Below are positions 1 through 8,972 of a stretch of DNA of 64,000 nucleotides, piece by piece. This DNA comes from JAGLON01 sp041394985 (GTDB taxonomy: Bacteria > Zixibacteria > MSB-5A5 > GN15 > JAAZOE01): assembly GCA_041394985.1 (NCBI GenBank), contig JAWLBI010000001.1, forward strand, positions 2,046,001 through 2,110,000, in the 5' to 3' direction. Position 1 is the first letter of the stretch. Each line of letters begins with the position of its first letter. The notes beneath the pieces are model-generated. The model saw nothing but the letters and a program-made list of their open reading frames with translations, did not search any database and was not told where the DNA came from. Made by a program: the position numbers and the translations under genes.

Positions 1-90
1 AAATTCTGCAGATAAGGTGTGATGCGACTATTAATATTCGACGGATAGAAATGTGCTATAAGTCTCTATCTTTATAGACAGGAAAACGCA

Positions 91-903
91 ATGCTGAAAT
101 GGCAATGTCCTACAGGTGAAAAATGGCAACGATTCGCGCTTGGTGATATTGAAATGAATCGACCAGAGATGGAGAATCATTTGGAAACCTGTCCGCAATG
201 TCAATTCGTATTGGCTCAAATCAATAATGATCTGAATGGCCTTAAGACTGTATGGGACGAGTCTGCAACTCAAGATGTAATCTATCTGTCCCCAATGTCA
301 TATAATACTTTGTCCGGCGAGCCTGCCCAAATAAAATTGGCCGCTCAAGGGGTTCAAAAAGAGGCAGAGCCAGATGCTGTCGTTCTGGTATCAGATGATA
401 AAGAAATAGTCCTGCGTGTCGTTCGAGATGCCCATACAAAGGAAGTCTGGCTATATATAGTAGCCGAAAAACCTGAATTGTATGAGAATGTCCTAATAAA
501 ATTTCCGCACACGAAAAAAGAGTTTTTGACTGATTATCTTGGCCGAATGAATATAGGGACTGTCAATTGGTCAAAGACGGAATTGACGGGTGCTGAGATA
601 CGACTTCCCAAAGCCAAATTCATTTTAAATCCAATTGAGCCCTTTACAGCAGGCGAAGCCATTGAATTATCAACTAGCGGTGGAGATCGTATTAGGATTG
701 TTTTACATAAACAAGGTAGGAATAATCGCCTAGAAATTCAGATACTTGATACTCCTAATGGCGAAAGAGCAACATCATCAAAGATAGCAATCCGGGCCGA
801 GGAAACGAATAAGCTGGTGCAAATCCAGCAAGTAGTCTCCGATAGGGTGAGCTTTGATGGTTTTAGTCTAGCCAAGAAGATAGAACTGTATCTTTACCAA
901 TAA
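91..903 (+). CDS. Zinc-finger (anti-sigma-like) protein, cytoplasmic
   Basis: A 270-residue protein. Its N-terminus carries a Cys at about residue 6 and an HLETCPQC motif at residues 30-37, the H-x3-C-x2-C pattern of zf-HC2/anti-sigma zinc fingers. There is no transmembrane segment. Residues 80-270 are beta-rich and I do not recognise them. A purine-rich ribosome site (aggaaa) lies just upstream of the ATG. The next gene starts 20 bases after the stop, so the two are probably one operon. In related bacteria such genes often follow an ECF sigma factor, which would lie off the left edge; that is inference. The zinc-finger assignment is moderately sure, the role as anti-sigma factor is not. Confidence 0.55.
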   Translation: MLKWQCPTGEKWQRFALGDIEMNRPEMENHLETCPQCQFVLAQINNDLNGLKTVWDESATQDVIYLSPMSYNTLSGEPAQIKLAAQGVQKEAEPDAVVLVSDDKEIVLRVVRDAHTKEVWLYIVAEKPELYENVLIKFPHTKKEFLTDYLGRMNIGTVNWSKTELTGAEIRLPKAKFILNPIEPFTAGEAIELSTSGGDRIRIVLHKQGRNNRLEIQILDTPNGERATSSKIAIRAEETNKLVQIQQVVSDRVSFDGFSLAKKIELYLYQ

Positions 904-922
904 ATGATAAGGGGATAGGTAA

Positions 923-3079
923 TTGAAATCTGTCCTTGATATCGAAAATGCGGCGGCCCAGCTTCGGCACGATCTAATGCTGGCCAATTTACCCGAATTA
1001 AAATTACTGTGCGGCTTGAAGTTTTTTAAATCTATTGAGGCCTATGACCATCCCGGAGTCGAATCTTATATTCGTGAATTTGCGCCGTCGCTGGCCGAAA
1101 CGGCTAAAAAAAGTACTCCCCGGGAGTTTCTTCCGGACGAGATACAGTCGCTTGAGAAGTTGTTTCAGCTCTTCAATTCACGATTCAATGATGTTGTATG
1201 CTCAGATGATCTCAGTGTCTTGTCATCACTTATCACGAATGGCAAGAAAGAAGCAGAATTTCGTTCCACAGCAGATTCAAAAGCCAGGGAAAATATCTCA
1301 ATCACTTGCTTATTCATAGAGCATTATCCGGATCTCTCATTATCACCGAGAGGTCGAATCTTGAATATGATAGTAAAAGCCTCGAAAATCCCATCTACAG
1401 CCAGAGAAGATGACATTGTCGTACGTAACCCGGTGAGCGAACCCGACGACAGATTTCTGTCTCAGGCCTGCCAATCCATAAAGGTTGCCCGGCAACTTCT
1501 GTTAGAACGCTATGGTTTGTCGGAAAGAAAGCGCTTCCGATTTGACTATTCCATAGAATCGACTGGAGCGCGATTCACCGGTGATTCCCTTGGTGTGGCA
1601 TTTGGGATTGGGGCGATGATCGCATTGGCGCAAACAGAAGTCTTCCACGATAGGCTCTCAATTTCGCCCCATGTGGCCTTTAGCGGGGCTTTATCCTGTG
1701 ATGGAATAATTATGCCTGTTGATAGTGAAGCACTTACACTAAAGTTGCAACGAGCATTCCATTCAGCCATTACACATTTAGTAATACCCCGTGAGCATAT
1801 GGCTGTTGCAATGAATCAAGTAAGTAGGATGGAAGAACAACATCCTGAACAGAGGCTTGATTTGATCGGAATGGGAAACCTAGAAGAAATAATCAGCGAT
1901 CCTCGGTTAGTGTCAATCGAGCATTTATCAATTCCAAGGTATTTGGTCTGCAAGACATGGAGAGCCAAGAGGTCAATCTGGATCGAAGGATTGGCCTTAA
2001 TTGTCTTACTGGTTACGCTAATTTGTCTGGTTTTACCGGGAAAATTCATGCCATGGTTTGATACTAATCCTTTCTATGCTATCTCAAATCCCAATACAAA
2101 TAGCCTAGAGGCTTATAATCGCGATAGCGTGTTAATTTGGTCGGATGTATTAGAGTGCGCTATTTCTCCCACAACCAGTCCGGCAGTATGGTCGACAAGT
2201 TATGGACAAACATATGATTTTGACAAAGATGGCCGGAATGAAATAGTATTCCTGCCTCGTATTGATGAATTTTGCGCAGATCGATCATTTATAAGATATT
2301 ACTCGCATGATGGGCATTTAATATGGAAGAGATATGCCGCGATTCTTGGCAAGTATCCCGGCGATACTGCGGGTGTTCAATATGATGCAGGTTATCTTAA
2401 GATTATTGAGACTGGGGGCAGGCCGATAATTGTCTCAATTACCAATCAGGAAATGCCAGCGAGATCACATATACAGTTTTGGAATAGTAACGGAGAATCG
2501 GTAGGTTGGTATTTACATTGGGGCCATGTGGCTGTTCAAAATACTTTGGATATAGATAAAGATGGCAATAAGGAGATTCTCTTTACAGGATTCAACAATA
2601 TACACAAATGCACTTCGCTATTAGTCCTTGCTCTGGATTCGATTAGCGGATTTTCGCCCCTTGAACTCGGCGTGAAAGACAAATATCCCTGGTGGACTTC
2701 AGGAAATCAGTTGGCATACATCTTATTCCCTAAGACCGATATCGGTAATACCAATGGTGAATTACCGATTGGATATAATTCTCCGGGACCAAATGGTATT
2801 CGATTATCTGATGATGGCCAGATTCAAGTTTACATTTCAGAGACAGAAGCGAACAATCAACGACCACAATTAATATATACAATTGACAATCACTTCCGTG
2901 TGATAAGAGTGGCAATGAATGATTTTCTTATCGCACACCGCAATCAATTGATAAATGAGGGGAAACTCCCATCAATTTCCGATAGGACAGAGTATCTCAA
3001 CTCTATTCGCAATGCAGTTATCTACTGGACCGATTCCGGTTGGATGACTGAGGGGCAACTGCGTAAGTCCGAAAATTAA
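923..3079 (+). CDS. Membrane protein with Lon-protease-like (S16) fold domain and C-terminal FG-GAP/VCBS-like propeller
   Basis: A 718-residue protein starting at TTG behind an aagggg ribosome site. Residues 205-295 resemble the Lon S16 proteolytic domain: GDSLGVAFG places a serine at 222 where Lon has its nucleophile, followed by the strand FSGALSCDGIIMPV and a helix ending before HLVIP. The Lon catalytic lysine should fall near residue 272; I read Thr there with Lys at 274, so the dyad may be altered. A single hydrophobic segment at 353-371 follows. The C-terminal half has two Ca-binding-like DKDG repeats (DFDKDGRNEIVF, DIDKDGNKEILF) typical of FG-GAP/VCBS propellers. Inferred topology: cytoplasmic Lon-like domain, one membrane span, exported propeller. 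It follows the zinc-finger gene and may act with it in signalling. The substrate is unknown. Confidence 0.6.
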   Translation: MKSVLDIENAAAQLRHDLMLANLPELKLLCGLKFFKSIEAYDHPGVESYIREFAPSLAETAKKSTPREFLPDEIQSLEKLFQLFNSRFNDVVCSDDLSVLSSLITNGKKEAEFRSTADSKARENISITCLFIEHYPDLSLSPRGRILNMIVKASKIPSTAREDDIVVRNPVSEPDDRFLSQACQSIKVARQLLLERYGLSERKRFRFDYSIESTGARFTGDSLGVAFGIGAMIALAQTEVFHDRLSISPHVAFSGALSCDGIIMPVDSEALTLKLQRAFHSAITHLVIPREHMAVAMNQVSRMEEQHPEQRLDLIGMGNLEEIISDPRLVSIEHLSIPRYLVCKTWRAKRSIWIEGLALIVLLVTLICLVLPGKFMPWFDTNPFYAISNPNTNSLEAYNRDSVLIWSDVLECAISPTTSPAVWSTSYGQTYDFDKDGRNEIVFLPRIDEFCADRSFIRYYSHDGHLIWKRYAAILGKYPGDTAGVQYDAGYLKIIETGGRPIIVSITNQEMPARSHIQFWNSNGESVGWYLHWGHVAVQNTLDIDKDGNKEILFTGFNNIHKCTSLLVLALDSISGFSPLELGVKDKYPWWTSGNQLAYILFPKTDIGNTNGELPIGYNSPGPNGIRLSDDGQIQVYISETEANNQRPQLIYTIDNHFRVIRVAMNDFLIAHRNQLINEGKLPSISDRTEYLNSIRNAVIYWTDSGWMTEGQLRKSEN

Positions 3080-3210
3080 TTCCAATCTTAATTATTATTA
3101 AAAATACCCATATTAGTAAAAATATTTCTGCAGGCCATAACATCAGTCACTATAGAATAATAGATAATGTACCATTTACAATTTAAAACAGGGTTTAATA
3201 GGAGGATGTT

Positions 3211-4314
3211 ATGAAAAGAAATATTCTATTCGTGATAATTGCATTGATGGTTTTTTCATCAGGCATTTGGGGGAGGACACCAAGCATTGAATTAGTCGGT
3301 CAGTATACGGATAAGCCGGCATATGATCTAGAGGTGCGTGGAAATTACGCCTATGTGACTACGTTGTTAGAGTGTGAGTTGTATATTCTTGATATCTCAG
3401 ATCCCGAATCACCGAATCTGATTGGTTCCTATACGGGATCATCCCTAGGAGTCCAGGATGACCAAATCCGAGAAGTCGCCTTACTGGATGACTATGCCTA
3501 TATCACGCGGCATTGGGGAGGCTTTGAGGTTATAGATATCTCCGATCCCACGATGCCAATAAAAGTTGGTACTACTTACAGCGCACCGGGTGTGACAATA
3601 GATTTTGTATTTTGCGGCGATTATGGTTTTCTGGCAAGCAGGGAAGGTGGAGTACATGTATACGATGTTTCAAACCCTGAGAATCCAGTCTATATCACAA
3701 CATATTCAACCTCCGCATGGGCCTCTTCGGTAGCAATAAATGGGAATTATCTATATGTGGGGCTTGAGCATTCACCCTATGGCATGGACGTGTTCGACAT
3801 TTCCAATCCTGGTATTCAAAACTTGGTTTATACACTACCAGGATCATATTCCGTCTATGGAGTGGTGGCCAATAATACTAATGCATTTTTGGGATTACAG
3901 TACTCAGGAGGCCTTACGATTGCCGATGTTTTCAACCCTGCGGCAATAAGTTATGTTGGTTCCGGATTTCCGACTCATGGCGAACCTTGGGGTATCGCGA
4001 TAGCGGGAAACACATTATACCTTGGTGAACGAAGCTATGGTTTGCAGATTCTTGATGTATCAGATCCATCCAACCCGACTTTATTGGCTGAGTATGATAC
4101 TGGCGGGGATCCTCACTGGGGGATTCAAGTTGTTGGCGACTATATCTATCTGGTAAATGGTACTAACGGACTTGTTGTGTTGAAATACTCAGAACAATGT
4201 CAATGTATGTGCGGCGATACCAATGGAGACGGTACCGTTAATGTAGGTGATGCCGTTTATCTCTTAAACTTTATTTTTAAGGGAGGTCCTAGCCCAGATT
4301 GTAATCTGGAATAG
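3211..4314 (+). CDS. Secreted LVIVD-repeat protein with dockerin-like C-terminus
   Basis: A 367-residue protein with an N-terminal signal peptide (residues 1-21, ending near IWG-RT) and a strong SD (aggagg, about 8 bases before ATG). The body is made of repeated units such as LYILDISDPESPNLIGSY and FEVIDISDPTMP, which match the LVIVD beta-propeller repeat. The last 35 residues contain GDTNGDGTVNVGDAVYLLN and FIFKGGPSPDC, a dockerin-type calcium-binding pair with the GGP ending that is common in Zixibacteria-type secreted proteins. It is probably displayed or exported through that tail. It is a single-gene unit followed by a strong terminator. Function beyond binding or display is unknown. Confidence 0.75.
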   Translation: MKRNILFVIIALMVFSSGIWGRTPSIELVGQYTDKPAYDLEVRGNYAYVTTLLECELYILDISDPESPNLIGSYTGSSLGVQDDQIREVALLDDYAYITRHWGGFEVIDISDPTMPIKVGTTYSAPGVTIDFVFCGDYGFLASREGGVHVYDVSNPENPVYITTYSTSAWASSVAINGNYLYVGLEHSPYGMDVFDISNPGIQNLVYTLPGSYSVYGVVANNTNAFLGLQYSGGLTIADVFNPAAISYVGSGFPTHGEPWGIAIAGNTLYLGERSYGLQILDVSDPSNPTLLAEYDTGGDPHWGIQVVGDYIYLVNGTNGLVVLKYSEQCQCMCGDTNGDGTVNVGDAVYLLNFIFKGGPSPDCNLE

Positions 4315-4440
4315 ATGATTGTTAAAAAAACAACCGGCCTATTTCAATAGAGTTCTATTACGAAACCAAAGCCGAGGGATTTTTTAAGGATGATAAACTT
4401 AATTCGCTGAAATCGCGAAAGTAAATAAGTCAGACATTTA

Positions 4441-4478
4441 AAAGAAGGATTGCGGCTACCGCAATCCTTCTTTTCTTT
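4441..4478 (+). terminator. Rho-independent terminator of the LVIVD-dockerin gene
   Basis: A perfect 15-bp stem (4441-4455 with 4459-4473) around a 3-base loop runs into a T-rich tract. It lies 127 bases after the stop of the LVIVD gene. Confidence 0.85.
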
Positions 4479-4508
4479 GTATGTTAATCATAATAACATA
4501 CAAAGAAA
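4472..4508. repeat. Second perfect inverted repeat overlapping the terminator T-tract
   Basis: Arms 4472-4486 and 4494-4508 are perfect 15-bp complements around a 7-base loop. They use the T-tract of the preceding terminator as part of the left arm. This could be a tandem terminator or an antiterminator-like alternative fold. Confidence 0.7.
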
Positions 4509-4848
4509 CGAATGATATACAATTAATTGGTACGTCTCAAACATATTGATGTGAATGTCGCTTCAAATACTATACATACTGTTCTTATGAAATACGGAAA
4601 TCCTTTTCGCCATTTATAATGGGAATTTTCCGCTTGCACTCTGGCCTTAGTCCAGATATATTATAATCAATTTAACAGACATCCTCTATAGGGTGATGTT
4701 GTATCTAAAAAGAAAATCCTGCTTGTCCGACAAAGATGATTCACATATGCCCTATTGAACCTGCGCAATGAAGGTTGAAAGCGGAGTAACTATGCATGGT
4801 AAGATCATTCATTTTTTGGGGCATAAGAATCGTTGAAGAAAGGCCAGC
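4509..4848. other. Intergenic stretch without a recognisable gene
   Basis: AT-rich spacer ahead of the membrane-protein/ABC gene set. No convincing reading frame, RNA gene or repeat was seen. It presumably holds the promoter for the downstream genes. Confidence 0.6.
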
Positions 4849-5838
4849 ATGATGAATAGGATAGTCAAATTTCTTCAATGGCTTTGGTCAATAGTTAGGC
4901 ACGTACTGGAGTGGACAGTTGGCTTGATTCTCGGAGGTCCGCTCAAACTGTTCCAACATTCTGTTGGTTTAACCAAGTTGCCTTTTTCAAAACGCTGGTG
5001 GTTGAGTTCGCCAACCAAACTGCTAATTGCGAAATGGGCCGCCGGATTACTAGTTATGGCACCTATCGCAATACTCTCAAGCTGGTTTGCCCTTAGGTAC
5101 CGCCTGCTGGTACCGCAATCCATCTTTGAATTCGAGCTTGACTTTGCATTGGTGGGCATTATACTTCCCCTGTTTGCCAGTGCACTTACATGGGCTGGTT
5201 TTCGAATGACATTGAAACAATTCCAATTGCTACAGAACAAGATAACGTCATTTCGCGATTTCCTTGATAAGAGTAACCGGATAATAGAAGAAGAACACGC
5301 TAGAGGGAGAGAAGTTAAGATAATCTGTCATTCGGCGCCGATAGGAAACCTGTCAGAACAGGAGTCTCAGGAGTTTCAGACATTTCGAGGGTATCTGATG
5401 GATGGCAACCACCGGATTACGGTTCTCTGCCTAAACGATGATGATTTGGCGTGCTTTTATCACTCTTATGGCGATAGGCTAGAATCAAGCATAATTGAGC
5501 AGCAACTAATCGAGGCTCAGCGTATACACGAAGTAGGAACCAAAACAAATGGGACAGTCATACCTGACCACAAGTTGAAAGTGGAAAAGCAAGCATATGA
5601 GAAGCTTCCTCATTTCTACATTGTGTGGTCTGAGAGGAAGGCAATTGTGGCGTCAGTATTTTTCTTGCCTAAATTCGATCGATCAGCAGGTGCTAGGACC
5701 GAAAAGCCGGCAGGAGTGGCTGAGAATAATAAATGTCTACAAAAAACCTATCAAGTTCAAATCAATGGCTATGTGACGACTGACGGACTTGAGGTCGAAC
5801 GATGCAAAGATGCATTTGAGTATTATAAAGCATCATGA
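4849..5838 (+). CDS. Two-span membrane protein of unknown function
   Basis: A 329-residue protein with two hydrophobic helices at about residues 64-86 and 97-119 and a soluble C-terminal domain from about 125. That domain contains KIICHSAPIG, ITVLCLNDDDLACFYH and FYIVWSERKAIVAS, an alternating beta/alpha pattern reminiscent of phospholipase-D-like or nucleotide-binding folds, but no HKD motif is visible. It ends 28 bases before the sugar-binding protein gene, so it may be cotranscribed with the importer. I do not recognise a family. Confidence 0.55.
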   Translation: MMNRIVKFLQWLWSIVRHVLEWTVGLILGGPLKLFQHSVGLTKLPFSKRWWLSSPTKLLIAKWAAGLLVMAPIAILSSWFALRYRLLVPQSIFEFELDFALVGIILPLFASALTWAGFRMTLKQFQLLQNKITSFRDFLDKSNRIIEEEHARGREVKIICHSAPIGNLSEQESQEFQTFRGYLMDGNHRITVLCLNDDDLACFYHSYGDRLESSIIEQQLIEAQRIHEVGTKTNGTVIPDHKLKVEKQAYEKLPHFYIVWSERKAIVASVFFLPKFDRSAGARTEKPAGVAENNKCLQKTYQVQINGYVTTDGLEVERCKDAFEYYKAS

Positions 5839-5866
5839 TTGATTTGAAATCCGTCCAAGGAGGTGA

Positions 5867-7222
5867 ATGATGAAGGCATATTCTATTTTCGTAAAAGTAG
5901 TAGTTGTTGCACTGTTGTTTGCAATAGTTGCCGCTTCTATGTACGGATGCGAGAAGAAGCCAATAGTGCTCCGGATTTGGCAAACCGAGACTGATCCCAC
6001 AACAGTGAATGTGTTAGAGGCTGCAGCAAGGAGTTTTCAACGGGAACATGAAAATGTAACAGTTGAGATAGAGTCTATTGCATGGGGAAGCTTGTCGCAG
6101 CGATTACTCACCGCTCTGGTGTCTGGTCACCCGCCAGACATAAGTCATCTACAACCATTTATGCTTCAGTCGCTTGCAGACAAAGGCCGCCTACTAGAAT
6201 TGGATGATGTGATCGATTCTATAGGACGCGATGATATCTACCCAAATATTCGGGAAATGCATAAGATTGGCGGTCACTACTATGGCATTGCTCATTCTTT
6301 TAATACATCCCAATGGGGGTACAGACGTGACATAGCCGCATCTAAAGGTGTTGATGTTGACACAATAGTGAATTGGTCCCAATTTATTGGCGCCTTGGCA
6401 CAATGTACTGATACCGCTATGTATGGAGCAATACTGCCAGGAGGGGATCCTCTATTTATCGACTTCTTATTGGCGCAATTCGTGGCGTGTAACGGTGGGT
6501 GTTTGTTTCATGAGAATGGAAGGCCCGCCTTTACCGAAGAGCCTGTGATAGAAGCGCTTCAATTCTTTTATGATATCGCAAAGTACTGCCCTCCAGATTG
6601 GGTTTCGACAAAATATATTGATCAATTTCGCCCAGAAATTAGTGGCAAGGTTGTTTTCATTCCGTTTACTGGGTACAGAGCATCTAAGCAATTCGAATTA
6701 GATGCCCCTGCAAACATGGCGAATCCAGACTATTTCTCTGTTATGACTCCGCCAATAGGCCCGCGTGGCGACTCCAGTACGCACTATAGCGGATGGGATG
6801 GTGAGCCTTTTGTGATATTTCGTGATAGCAGGAATGTAACTATAGCGAAGGAATTTCTTGAATACTTCTACAAGAGCCAATATTATTACGATTACTGTGC
6901 AAGTGTTCCGGGGCACCTAAGTCCTATATTCAAGTCAATGAATGAGGGCGGTGCCTATGATACTCTGAATTCAGTAAAGCAATGGACACCTTGGCGGGAA
7001 ATGATGATGAATCAGATTCAAGCGGATAAGATCTTGCCTTTTCTAATTTCGGCCAAGCATGAACTAAAACTTGGATTTCTATTGGAAATACAAAACCAAA
7101 GAATACTCAGCAGGATGGTCTTAGATGTGACACGTGACGGAATCTCGCCGCGAGAAGCTGCAGAGATAGCGAGAACGAAAGCGGAAAAGCTAATTACCGA
7201 TTTGGGCTATAAAAAATGGTAG
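5867..7222 (+). CDS. ABC transporter sugar-binding lipoprotein (family 1 solute-binding protein)
   Basis: A 451-residue protein behind a near-perfect SD (aaggaggtga); the adjacent ATG at 5870 is an equally plausible start. The signal peptide ends in a lipobox (SMYGC), so it should be a lipid-anchored extracytoplasmic protein. The mature part reads LRIWQTETDP, then PPDISHLQPFM and GAILPGGDP, the usual layout of MalE/UgpB-type carbohydrate-binding proteins. It overlaps the first permease gene by 7 bases. The exact sugar cannot be told from sequence. Confidence 0.85.
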   Translation: MMKAYSIFVKVVVVALLFAIVAASMYGCEKKPIVLRIWQTETDPTTVNVLEAAARSFQREHENVTVEIESIAWGSLSQRLLTALVSGHPPDISHLQPFMLQSLADKGRLLELDDVIDSIGRDDIYPNIREMHKIGGHYYGIAHSFNTSQWGYRRDIAASKGVDVDTIVNWSQFIGALAQCTDTAMYGAILPGGDPLFIDFLLAQFVACNGGCLFHENGRPAFTEEPVIEALQFFYDIAKYCPPDWVSTKYIDQFRPEISGKVVFIPFTGYRASKQFELDAPANMANPDYFSVMTPPIGPRGDSSTHYSGWDGEPFVIFRDSRNVTIAKEFLEYFYKSQYYYDYCASVPGHLSPIFKSMNEGGAYDTLNSVKQWTPWREMMMNQIQADKILPFLISAKHELKLGFLLEIQNQRILSRMVLDVTRDGISPREAAEIARTKAEKLITDLGYKKW

Positions 7223-8136
7223 ATGGCAAGGCTGCGGAAGTTTCAAAGAATGAACATATATTGCCAAAGAAGCCTGGACACAGATGGTTTCTACTATCTG
7301 GCCCTATTTGTATCATTTTGCTTGTTACTATTGGATTACCGGTGTGCTATACAATCTTTTCAAGTTTTTGGGAAAAACGGGGCTATTCGGCGACAGTTCA
7401 CTTTATAGGATTTGCAAACTACGCTTCTGTATTGACAGACGAAGCATTTTGGTCGTCGATTACTACCGGCTTTCTGTATGCGGTCATTTCGAGTATTCTC
7501 CAGTTAGTAATAGGGCTCTGGGGAGCCCTTTTTGTGATTAGAAGAGGCCGTTATCGCAATTTGCTGTCAAGCATCATTTTCTTACCTTATCTCCTTCCAT
7601 CGGTCGTCCTTGTGATACTCTGGACGTTTGCTCTCAACGACTCAGTAGGATATGTAAACTACGTACTTCGTGCCATGGATATATTGCCACCACAGTGGTT
7701 TGGAGAAGCCACAATATTCTGGACCTTAGTTATTCTAAGTGTATGGCAGTTTTTCCCATTTGTCTTTTTTGCGATATATGGAAGATTGACATTGATTTCT
7801 TCAGAACTCCTCGAATCAGCGGAATTGGAAGGAGCAACACATATTCAGAGAACATGGCATATTGTTATGCCAGAACTCAAATCCTTAATTTTGTCAATAG
7901 TCGTCTTGCGCTTCATAATAATGTTTATGAAATTTGATATTCCGTGGCTGTTGGCATCAAGCAGAGGCGGGGGCAGGGACTTGCTGACTCCAGCAGTTTA
8001 TGCCTATCGGGTTGCGTTTGAAAGGCTGAATATCGGAATGGCCTTTGCTATTACTACGATATTCCTCCTTATTCTCGCGATCGTTATGATCATCGTGATA
8101 CGTATCAGCAGGAGTACAAATGCAGAAGCAGCCTAA
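7216..8136 (+). CDS. ABC sugar transporter permease, MalF/UgpA type
   Basis: A 306-residue inner-membrane protein with about six hydrophobic helices. The EAA loop that docks on the ATPase reads ESAELEGATHIQRTWHIVMP. It overlaps the binding-protein gene by 7 bases and the second permease by 17, indicating one translationally coupled operon. It should pair with the next gene product to form the channel of a carbohydrate importer. Confidence 0.87.
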   Translation: MVDGKAAEVSKNEHILPKKPGHRWFLLSGPICIILLVTIGLPVCYTIFSSFWEKRGYSATVHFIGFANYASVLTDEAFWSSITTGFLYAVISSILQLVIGLWGALFVIRRGRYRNLLSSIIFLPYLLPSVVLVILWTFALNDSVGYVNYVLRAMDILPPQWFGEATIFWTLVILSVWQFFPFVFFAIYGRLTLISSELLESAELEGATHIQRTWHIVMPELKSLILSIVVLRFIIMFMKFDIPWLLASSRGGGRDLLTPAVYAYRVAFERLNIGMAFAITTIFLLILAIVMIIVIRISRSTNAEAA

Positions 8137-8968
8137 AAGGATTGTTCAGTTTTATAGTCGTAACTTACCAATTGTTGTGATGGTGGTTATTATAATATTA
8201 GTTGCTCTTGGACCATTTCTTCTGATGCTCATTACTTCAATTAGATTCAATGCAGACATCAACTACTCACCATTTGATCTTTGGTCCGGGACCTATACAT
8301 TTGAGAATTATCTGAAACTCCTAAGCCAAACAAACTTCCTTGAATATGCCTCAAGTAGTATTTTGGTGGCGACAATTGTCGCATTGATAAGTGGATGTTG
8401 TGCTATTCTTGCATCGTATGGCATTACAAGGATAAGATCGCGACTATCTCCGGCAGTAATGAACCTATCGCTTTGGGGATATCTATTCTCGCCGATTATG
8501 CTCGTCATTCCGTCATATGTCCTTTTGGGTTCAATAGGATTGGTTGATACATACTTTGGGCTCATATTGACTCAACTGCCTATGGCTCTGGCCTTGAGCT
8601 TTTGGGTTACGTTTCCATTCCTTCGAGATTTGCCACCTGATATAGAAGACACCGCTGCTCTTGATGGGGCATCCTTGTATCACATCTTAATTCTAATCGT
8701 TGCCCCAATTGTCCGGCCTGCACTCCTTGCCGCGAGTGCTTTTAGCTTCCTTTTCTCTTGGAATGAGTACTTAACCGCTCGTGTTCTCATGTCTGGGCCG
8801 AGAAAAACCCTCCCTGTAGGTTTGCAGGACATATATGATTCGACTGTGGTAGATTGGGGCATGTTGATGGCTGCCTGTGTGTTGATTGTGGTCCCCGTAC
8901 TTGCCATGTACTTCGCGCTACAACGTTTTTATGTGGACGATTGGGGAGTGGGTGGAATCAAGGGATGA
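8120..8968 (+). CDS. ABC sugar transporter permease, MalG/UgpE type
   Basis: A 282-residue membrane protein with about six helices and an EAA motif (EDTAALDGASLYHILILIV). C-terminal motifs FSWNEYLTARVLM and LPVGL are typical of MalG-like permeases. It starts inside the previous permease gene and stops 4 bases before the ATPase start. Confidence 0.87.
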   Translation: MQKQPKRIVQFYSRNLPIVVMVVIIILVALGPFLLMLITSIRFNADINYSPFDLWSGTYTFENYLKLLSQTNFLEYASSSILVATIVALISGCCAILASYGITRIRSRLSPAVMNLSLWGYLFSPIMLVIPSYVLLGSIGLVDTYFGLILTQLPMALALSFWVTFPFLRDLPPDIEDTAALDGASLYHILILIVAPIVRPALLAASAFSFLFSWNEYLTARVLMSGPRKTLPVGLQDIYDSTVVDWGMLMAACVLIVVPVLAMYFALQRFYVDDWGVGGIKG

Positions 8969-8972
8969 TGAT

